Assembly: GCA_011523485.1 (NCBI GenBank)
Contig: WTGR01000781.1
Coordinates: 1-7,775, forward strand
Origin: Acidobacteriota bacterium
GTDB taxonomy: Bacteria > Acidobacteriota > Vicinamibacteria > Vicinamibacterales > UBA8438
Direction of reading: 5' to 3'
DNA length: 7,775 nucleotides
The translations under genes were made by a program, and so were the position numbers. Below, one piece after another: positions 1 through 7,775 of this stretch (the stretch's first letter is position 1; each line of letters opens with the position of its first letter). The notes below the pieces were generated by a model. It did no database searches. It worked only from the letters and a program-made list of their open reading frames with translations, and was not told the origin of the DNA.

Positions 1-1997
1 TCGCGGACGATCCGCTCGACGTCCTCGTCGAGCAACAGCCGCTCGCGCGCCAGGTCCTGCGCCGCGGCCGAGACCGCCCGTACGTACGCCCCCGGGTCCG
101 GGTAGCGCTCCTCCAGCGACGGCCGCGGATCTCCGTTGGCGAGCCGCTCGGCCCGGGTCGCGGCGAAGTCGATCTGCTGTCCGGCGGCGTCGCACAGGTC
201 CGGTCCGCCGAATGCCGGCGCTCGTAGCGCCCAACCCGTGAACGTGGCGCGCGGAGCCGCCACCGCCGGCAGGCGAATGCCCGCGAGATCGTTCCCGTCG
301 GCGTCGGTGCGCGGGACGAAGACGGGGTACGGCGTGCCGGCGGATACCGGCGGCAGGGTGGTCAGGATGCCCTCGTCGAAGCCGGGACCGTAGTCGAAGC
401 GGTCGCCCGTGCTCATGAGCCCGGTGTAGTCGACGCCCGGAATGTTCGGAAAGCCGACCATCTCGCGCGGCAGCGGGGGAACCAGCGATCCGTCGGCGCG
501 GCGCGGCACGCGGCTGGCCGGCGGCTCGTTCCCGGTCGTCACCCACTCGTCGAGCGCCACCAGCAGCGCGCGCAGGCCGGCGTTGGCCACCAGCGGATTC
601 CGCGGCTGCCGGCAGATGCCGAGCCCGCTGGAACCGGTGCCCGCCGCATGGGGCAGGCTCGAGAACAGGTAGAAGCGAACCTCCGGCGGGTCCGGCAGAT
701 CCTCGCCGGCGAGGTCGGTGTGCAGCAGCGACGCGCCCTTCACCCAGTACTCGTTGGCCGAGTTGGCCTCCATCAGCCGCGGGCAGGTCCCGCTCGCGCG
801 ACAGCGTTCGAGCCGGCCGTCGGTGCGCCCGGTCACCGGGTCGGTCAGCAGATGGTTGGCGAACGGGAACTCGCGCTCGGGGAACCAGCGCGCGATGTGC
901 TGCCGGTGGGTGCGGAACGGCTGGGCGAAGCGATAGTTGAAGAAGCCGCCGCTGGCCCCGCCGATCCAGTTCAGGACGCCGTCGAACACCCGCCGGCCGT
1001 CCTCGTCGGCGTTGAAGCCCAGGTGCACGAGATCACGCAGGAGACGGGCCGCCTGTGAGATACCCATCGTCACGACCCGCTCGACCGAGCCCGCCAGGGG
1101 ATTCGGCGCCCCCATTTCGTCCGCCGCCGCGTGACGCAGGAACGCGACGACGTCGCGCACCGCGGCGAAGCCGAGCCCGGCCACCTGCGGGTCGCGGGCC
1201 GGATAGGCGAGCTCGTACAGTCGGCCCTGCTCGAACGGCGTGCCCGGAGGACGCAGGCGGATCGTCCGGGCGTCGATGTACTCCCATTCGGCGGCCCCAA
1301 TCCGCTCGGGTACGTCCGTATAGCGCTTCCGCACCGTCAGGCTCGCCCGGGTCGTGTCCCGGCTCGCCGAAGCATAGGTGAGCGTCCCGATGAAGGTCGA
1401 GTCGTTGTCGACGACGAACTCCTCGAGGGCCGGTCCCACGATGGGCGAGCCGTCCCGGTTGATTGCGACGGGCGCCGCGATGCGCAGCCGCGTCCCGTCG
1501 GGCGCCGCCGTGATGTCCCAGCCGCTCGACACGAAGGTGTACCCGCGGCGCATCAGGAACCCGTTGCCGGCGTCCGCCGCGGTCGTCGGATCGTTCCCGC
1601 CGGAGCGCGCGTCGTTCAACTGGCCCAGCGACAGCATCCGGCCGCGGTTGTTCAGCTCGTAGAAGATGCGGCCGTTGCCCTTCGACGGGTCGACCGGCCG
1701 CAGAATGAGGAGATCGGCGGCGTACTCCACCAGGCCGCGGGCGTTCCGGGGGGCCAGCTCGACGTCGGTGATGACCGCGTTCTCCGGCGCCTCCGGATCG
1801 ACCTCCCCGAAGACGCGGCCGACCAGCTTCTCGTACGGCCCCACGTCGCCGAACGAGCGGCCCTCGAACGTCGGCGACTCGACCCGCTCGATCTCGATCC
1901 GCACCACGCGAGCCTCGACCGCGCCCGGAACGACGAGCACCACGCCCAGGACCGTGGAGAGGATGGTTCGGCGGAGCCGGTGGATTGCTGATCGCAT
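1..1997 (-). CDS. Exported alpha/beta-hydrolase-domain protein (Abhydrolase_10 type), 3' end cut by window edge
   Basis: The frame is open from ATG at 1997 to the left edge (665 complete codons, no stop reached). I translated residues 1-59 and about 270-410 base by base and the rest by eye. Residues 1-29 look like a Sec signal peptide: arginines at 2, 7, 9 and 10, a hydrophobic core (about 12-24) and likely cleavage after V-E-A at 29, so the protein is probably exported. The body fits the large Abhydrolase_10 family: probable nucleophile Ser314 in G-I-S-Q-A-A-R, followed by GFNADEDGRRVFDG, then NWIGG, a CRASGTCP segment, a probable catalytic His450 (S-L-P-H-A-A-G) and a late PSLEERY block at 626-632. 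Family members are commonly 650-700 residues, so only a short tail should be missing. The catalytic acid was not assigned. It is probably a serine hydrolase or esterase of unknown substrate. A strong Shine-Dalgarno precedes the start, 32 nt after the upstream gene's stop, so the two are probably cotranscribed. Confidence 0.88.
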   Translation of the reverse strand, partial: MRSAIHRLRRTILSTVLGVVLVVPGAVEARVVRIEIERVESPTFEGRSFGDVGPYEKLVGRVFGEVDPEAPENAVITDVELAPRNARGLVEYAADLLILRPVDPSKGNGRIFYELNNRGRMLSLGQLNDARSGGNDPTTAADAGNGFLMRRGYTFVSSGWDITAAPDGTRLRIAAPVAINRDGSPIVGPALEEFVVDNDSTFIGTLTYASASRDTTRASLTVRKRYTDVPERIGAAEWEYIDARTIRLRPPGTPFEQGRLYELAYPARDPQVAGLGFAAVRDVVAFLRHAAADEMGAPNPLAGSVERVVTMGISQAARLLRDLVHLGFNADEDGRRVFDGVLNWIGGASGGFFNYRFAQPFRTHRQHIARWFPEREFPFANHLLTDPVTGRTDGRLERCRASGTCPRLMEANSANEYWVKGASLLHTDLAGEDLPDPPEVRFYLFSSLPHAAGTGSSGLGICRQPRNPLVANAGLRALLVALDEWVTTGNEPPASRVPRRADGSLVPPLPREMVGFPNIPGVDYTGLMSTGDRFDYGPGFDEGILTTLPPVSAGTPYPVFVPRTDADGNDLAGIRLPAVAAPRATFTGWALRAPAFGGPDLCDAAGQQIDFAATRAERLANGDPRPSLEERYPDPGAYVRAVSAAAQDLARERLLLDEDVERIVR

Positions 1998-2003
1998 GGA
2001 CGG

Positions 2004-2010
2004 CCTCCCT
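2004..2010 (-). promoter_or_regulatory. Shine-Dalgarno of the exported hydrolase gene
   Basis: Read on the minus strand this is AGGGAGG, followed by six bases (CCGTCC) and then the ATG at 1997. It is a near-ideal ribosome binding site lying in the 32-nt gap after the AlbA_2 gene's stop, and it fixes the start of the hydrolase gene just ahead of its signal peptide. Confidence 0.8.
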
Positions 2011-2029
2011 GGGTGGTTGTCGGTTGGCG

Positions 2030-3301
2030 TCACGACGTCGCGCGCTCCCCCGGGTGCGCAGGCAACGTCGCGCGGAAGTACGTTCTTCCTTCGTCGAAAT
2101 CGAAGCGGGGCGGCGGCGACCCGTTCCTCGCCATCGCCCCGAAGATCTTCGACACGCCGGTCAGACGTCGTTCGGCCAGCTTGAGCTCCGAGAGGAACTC
2201 GCCGATGCGCCGGTTGCGCGCCGGCATGGCGGGCACCGCCGCCCCCGGCAGGAAGTGCTCCGGCTCGATCCCGGGCACCGGGCCCGGGTAGCTGGTGATG
2301 TCGATCCGGTCGGGATAGCAGTAGACCTTGGTCGGCTCGGACGCCTCGGGCCGATAGCTCCGGTGATAGAGGGCGTTGACGACCGCCTCGCGGATCGCGT
2401 CGAGCGGGTAGTTCGTCCAGGACAGCGACCGCACGCGATCGGGAGCCTTCCTGATCTCGGTTTGCAGCAGGCTCTCCAGATACCTGAGGCTGCCGCGCAA
2501 CTGGGTCGCCAGGCCACCTCGGAAGATACGCTCGCGCAGCGTGTCTCCCGCCGGGCCCTCCGGAAACAGGACGACATCGGTCCGGGCGCCCGGGAACCAG
2601 TGCTCCGGATCGTCGGTGAAGAGCAGGAGGGCGATGTTGCGGGGCAGCTCGGACCCGTTGGCGCGCACCGTCAGCCGCATGCGGCGGTAGACCTCGCCCG
2701 CCGACGGCTCGTCGACCAGCCCGCTGCGCACGTCGCGCAGGAATTCGCGGACGGCCGCCTCGCGCAGGTCCTCGACCCGCGCATCGAACGCCCGCCGGTC
2801 GTCCCACGGGACGCGCGCGGTCTGGGCCAGCAGCCCGGACAGCAATCCGTTGGCCTGCGCGTCGACCGTCTCCGCTCCCAGGCGAATCCAGTACTTCGCG
2901 CCGCCGCGGGGCCCGTCCGGCGCCGCGTGCGGCTTCATGTCGCTCGCCGGCGCCCAGAGTACGAGGACGCGGCGGCCGGCGACGACCTCGGGGGACACGA
3001 CCGGTTGGTACGGCGGGTCGAGACGGTTGCAGTGACCCCGAATCCACTTCCCTGCCGCGGCGATTTCGGTCGTCGTCAGGCCGGCCGGCGGCATGACGCC
3101 GCGGCCGTGCTCTTCGGCGACCCCGAGCACGACGTATCCGCCGTTGAGGTTGTGGTAGTCGTTCGCGAACGCGCAGATCGTCTTGAGCGCCTGAGGGCCG
3201 GTGGTCCTCGGGTTCCAACCGGACTTGAACTCGACACGTGCGGATTCCACGCCGCGGCAGTGGAGCAGGTCGTCGAGGTTGATCGGCAGGATGGAGCTCA
3301 C
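2030..3301 (-). CDS. AlbA_2/Schlafen-type and HATPase_c_4 domain ATP-binding protein (COG2865-like)
   Basis: A 423-residue protein if translation starts at the GTG at 3301. The frame also has a TTG at 3337 (12 residues longer). I prefer GTG because the family-like N-terminus begins at L-P-I-N-L-D-D-L-L, but neither start has a convincing Shine-Dalgarno. The N-terminal domain is AlbA_2-like: V-E-S-A-R-V-E-F-K with E24-F25-K26, an AFAN segment, then GGYVVLGV at about 54-61. A middle region of no clear motif follows. Near residue 302 a GHKL-type ATPase segment starts: D-A-I-R-E-A-V-V-N-A-L-Y-H-R-S-Y, with E305, N309 and H313 as the N-box-like residues. Further on come N-R-R-I-G-E-F-L and L-T-G-V-S-K-I, as in the RecG-C-terminus-like HATPase_c_4 domain. 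Related proteins are annotated as predicted transcriptional regulators or ATP-binding proteins, and the biochemical role is not settled. No transmembrane segment is evident. The stop lies 32 nt before the exported hydrolase, suggesting one transcript. A link to its expression or to stress or defence is conjecture. Confidence 0.87.
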   Translation of the reverse strand: MSSILPINLDDLLHCRGVESARVEFKSGWNPRTTGPQALKTICAFANDYHNLNGGYVVLGVAEEHGRGVMPPAGLTTTEIAAAGKWIRGHCNRLDPPYQPVVSPEVVAGRRVLVLWAPASDMKPHAAPDGPRGGAKYWIRLGAETVDAQANGLLSGLLAQTARVPWDDRRAFDARVEDLREAAVREFLRDVRSGLVDEPSAGEVYRRMRLTVRANGSELPRNIALLLFTDDPEHWFPGARTDVVLFPEGPAGDTLRERIFRGGLATQLRGSLRYLESLLQTEIRKAPDRVRSLSWTNYPLDAIREAVVNALYHRSYRPEASEPTKVYCYPDRIDITSYPGPVPGIEPEHFLPGAAVPAMPARNRRIGEFLSELKLAERRLTGVSKIFGAMARNGSPPPRFDFDEGRTYFRATLPAHPGERATS

Positions 3302-3400
3302 ACCGGCATTGTCGCGCGCGGCGTGCGGTGCGGGCAACGGCGGAATCCGGGAGACTGCGCCGCAGAACGCAACGCAGTGAGTTCAGAAGCGCAAAGTCCC

Positions 3401-3420
3401 GGGCCGGTGGGCCGGGGCCC
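3401..3420 (-). terminator. GC-rich hairpin downstream of pepF, possible terminator
   Basis: On the minus strand GGG-CC-CCGG-CCCA-CCGG-CCC can fold into a seven-pair stem with a two-base bulge and a CCCA loop. It starts about 33 nt after the pepF stop, in the only sizeable gap of the window (3302-3452). The bases after it (GGGACTTTGCG) hold only a three-T run, so it is a weak candidate for an intrinsic terminator. It could equally be a chance fold in GC-rich DNA. I see no clear -35/-10 promoter in the rest of the gap. Confidence 0.25.
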
Positions 3421-3452
3421 AACACGGAGCCCTGCGACAGGTTTCGGCGGCG

Positions 3453-5288
3453 CTACCCGGCCTGCCGGTCGAGAATCGCCTCGATCTCGTCCATCACCCG
3501 GTTCATGCGGCCAATCAGCGCATCGTACGGCGCGTCGGTCGCCAGGTCTATCCCGCGGTCGCGGAGCAACTCGTAGGCGTAGCGCGAGCCGCCCGCCCGC
3601 AGGACGGCCAGGTAGTCGTCGCGCGCCCGGCCGTCGCCGCCGAGCAGCCGCTCGGCGAACAGCGCCGCCCCGGCAATCGACGTCGCGTACTGGAAGACGT
3701 AGAAGTTGCTGTAGAAGTGCGGGATGAACGCCCATTCGACGGCGTAGGCGGCGTCGTACTCCAGCACGCCCGCGTCGGAGCCGTGGTAGCGGCGCACGAG
3801 CTTCTCGTACCGGTCCGTCAGCTTCTCGCCCGACAGCGCCTCCCCCTGCTCGGCCAGCTCGTGCATCCCGAGCTCGAACTCCGCGAACATCACCTGGCGG
3901 AAGAACGTGGCGCGAATCGCCTCGAGGGCCGTTCCCAGGTAGAACAGGCGCTCGCGCGACGAGAGGTCCTGCGAGAGCAGGTGCTCCTGCAGGAGGATCT
4001 CGTTGGTGATGGATGCGACCTCGGCCGTGAACGTCGCGTAGCCGGCCGTCTCGTAGGGGTTCTGCTGCTTGGCCAGCACCGTGTGCATGGCGTGGCCCCA
4101 CTCGTGCACCAGGGTGGTGACGTCGTCGTACTCGCCGTTGTAGTTGAGCAGCAGGTAGGGGTGTCCGTCGTAGACGGCGCCGTACATGTAGGCGCCGGGC
4201 GCCTTGCCCTCCTGCGGGTAGACGTGCATCCAGTCGCCCGCGAGCGCCGCGCGCAGCAGAGCGACGTACTCGTCGCCGAGCGGCGCGGCGGCGGCAGCGG
4301 CAATCGACCGGGCCTCTTCGAGCGGGAACGACCGCTCCGACGCGACGAGGGAGGGATAGATGTCGTAGTAGCGCAGCTCGTCGAGGCCGAGCATCCGCTG
4401 CCGGAGGCGGAAGTAGCGGTGGAGCGACGGCAGATGGCGGTTGGCGGAGGCGACCAGCGTCCGGTAGACGGCCTCGGGGATGTTCGGTCCGGCCAGCGCC
4501 GCGTCGAGGGCGCTCGTGTAGCGCCGCGAGCGGGCTTCGAACACGTGCGCCTTGACGTGCGTGTCCAGCGTCTGACCCAGCGTCGCCGCGTAGCCCTTCC
4601 ACGCCTTCCAGAACGCGTCGAACACCAGCTTGCGGTCGGCGCGGTCGCGGGAGGCGCGGTGCTTGCCATAGGCCGCCTGGTCGAGACGCACCTCCTCACC
4701 GGTCGAAAGCGTGACCGTCGGAAACGGCATGTCCGAGCTCGTCAGCATCGCGAACACGCGCTCCGGACCCTGCCGCATGGCGCTGGTGCCGGCGATGACC
4801 GCCTCGGCTTCGTCCGAGAGCGTGTGCGGCTCCTTGCGCAGGATGTTGCGGACGTTGAAGGCGTGCCGGGCGAGGCGCGGCTCGGCATCCAGGTAGCCCT
4901 CGACGGTCACGGAGCCGACCCGCAGCAGCTCCGGCGAGACGAAGCTCGTCGCCTCTTCGAACGCGGCCAGCAGCAGCGTGCCTTCCCCGCGCCGCTCCTG
5001 CGCCTCGGATACGCGCCGGTCCTCGTCCGCCTCGAGGAACGCGAACACGTAGAGCCGGACGAGATCCTTCTCGGTGGTACTGATCGCGTCGAGCGCCTCC
5101 GAGAGCGTCGCGGCGCTCTCGCCGAGCCGGCCCTTGAACCGCGCCAGGTCCTTCACCCGCGCTTCGAGGCGCGTCTTGTCCGTCCGCCAGGCGTCGAGGC
5201 TGTCGTAGATCTCCGCCAGGTTCCACTCGATCTGCGCCGGCGCGGCCGGAGATGGCTCGGCTGTCGCTGTAGTCGTCATCTTCCTCAT
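3453..5288 (-). CDS. pepF: Oligoendopeptidase F (M3B zinc metallopeptidase)
   Basis: A 611-residue protein, close to the usual size of about 600 for PepF, which cleaves short peptides in the cytoplasm and helps recycle them. No signal peptide is seen. An M3 N-terminal domain covers roughly residues 110-190 and the catalytic domain about 200-590. The zinc motif is H-E-W-G-H-A-M-H, with His395, catalytic Glu396 and His399. Glu423 in T-A-E-V-A-S-I-T-N-E is 24 residues on, where the third ligand is expected. A later segment, P-H-F-Y-S-N-F-Y-V-F-Q-Y-A (His524, Tyr526, Tyr530, Tyr534), matches the substrate-binding helix of the family. The start is either ATG 5288 (M-R-K-M-T-T-T) or ATG 5279 (M-T-T-T). 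A weak AGG lies five bases before the first, while the GAGGAAG before the second is very close to it. The gene begins 20 nt after the acnA stop, so it is likely cotranscribed. Its frame stays open upstream through acnA to 6692, but that extension is not protein-like. Confidence 0.95.
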   Translation of the reverse strand: MRKMTTTATAEPSPAAPAQIEWNLAEIYDSLDAWRTDKTRLEARVKDLARFKGRLGESAATLSEALDAISTTEKDLVRLYVFAFLEADEDRRVSEAQERRGEGTLLLAAFEEATSFVSPELLRVGSVTVEGYLDAEPRLARHAFNVRNILRKEPHTLSDEAEAVIAGTSAMRQGPERVFAMLTSSDMPFPTVTLSTGEEVRLDQAAYGKHRASRDRADRKLVFDAFWKAWKGYAATLGQTLDTHVKAHVFEARSRRYTSALDAALAGPNIPEAVYRTLVASANRHLPSLHRYFRLRQRMLGLDELRYYDIYPSLVASERSFPLEEARSIAAAAAAPLGDEYVALLRAALAGDWMHVYPQEGKAPGAYMYGAVYDGHPYLLLNYNGEYDDVTTLVHEWGHAMHTVLAKQQNPYETAGYATFTAEVASITNEILLQEHLLSQDLSSRERLFYLGTALEAIRATFFRQVMFAEFELGMHELAEQGEALSGEKLTDRYEKLVRRYHGSDAGVLEYDAAYAVEWAFIPHFYSNFYVFQYATSIAGAALFAERLLGGDGRARDDYLAVLRAGGSRYAYELLRDRGIDLATDAPYDALIGRMNRVMDEIEAILDRQAG

Positions 5289-5308
5289 CCATGCCTGTCG
5301 GCGCCCGG

Positions 5309-7775
<2,467 letters not shown>

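Noticed and set aside
1131..1991. 286-codon plus-strand frame and several shorter plus-strand frames between 136 and 1991
   Set aside because: All are antisense to the continuous hydrolase frame (1997 to left edge), which has a signal peptide, a Shine-Dalgarno and family motifs.
3355..3377. CTGCG/CGCAG inverted and direct repeats
   Set aside because: They are five-base repeats with a one-base loop, too short and too GC-typical to call an operator or a repeat element.
1985..3727. 580-codon open frame on the plus strand
   Set aside because: It lies antisense to the AlbA_2 gene and the pepF 3' end, has Arg/Gly/Pro/Ala-rich low-complexity translation and no motifs. It mirrors the codon bias of the real minus-strand genes.
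3298..4602. 434-codon minus-strand frame overlapping pepF
   Set aside because: It is a shifted frame of pepF with an Arg/Ala/Gly-rich product and no recognisable domain.
4696..5292. ATG at 5292 beginning M-D-E-E-D-D-D-Y, overlapping the pepF start
   Set aside because: The acidic beginning looks appealing, but the frame soon becomes Arg/Gly/Ala-rich and overlaps the well-supported pepF N-terminus.

Overview
The window comes from a GC-rich bacterial chromosome (roughly two thirds G+C by eye, with strong G/C preference at third codon positions). It carries four genes, all on the minus strand, packed head to tail with almost no non-coding DNA. The taxon cannot be fixed from the sequence. The mix of an AcnA-type aconitase, a PepF-type oligopeptidase and a large exported Abhydrolase_10 protein would suit a GC-rich Acidobacteriota- or Proteobacteria-like environmental bacterium, but that is only an impression.

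In transcription order (right to left): (1) acnA, aconitate hydratase, which enters from the right edge lacking about 73 N-terminal residues and ends at 5309. (2) pepF, an M3-family oligoendopeptidase F, 5288 to 3453, starting 20 nt after the acnA stop. (3) A gap of about 150 nt with a GC-rich hairpin but no clear T tract. (4) A 423-residue AlbA_2/Schlafen-type plus HATPase_c_4 putative ATP-binding regulator (COG2865-like), 3301 to 2030, probably starting at GTG. (5) After 32 nt containing an excellent Shine-Dalgarno, a large exported alpha/beta-hydrolase-domain protein (Abhydrolase_10 type), from 1997 off the left edge, with at least 665 codons visible.

The spacing suggests two transcription units, acnA-pepF and regulator-hydrolase, or one long unit if the hairpin between them does not stop transcription. 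Aconitase is a TCA-cycle enzyme and PepF a cytoplasmic peptide-recycling enzyme. The link between the AlbA_2 ATPase and the exported hydrolase is positional only. I see no RNA genes, mobile elements, CRISPR arrays or long repeats. Many long open frames on the plus strand and in alternative minus frames are by-products of the high GC content. I found no convincing evidence of a new multi-gene system; the least explained part is the AlbA_2 ATPase/exported hydrolase pair.
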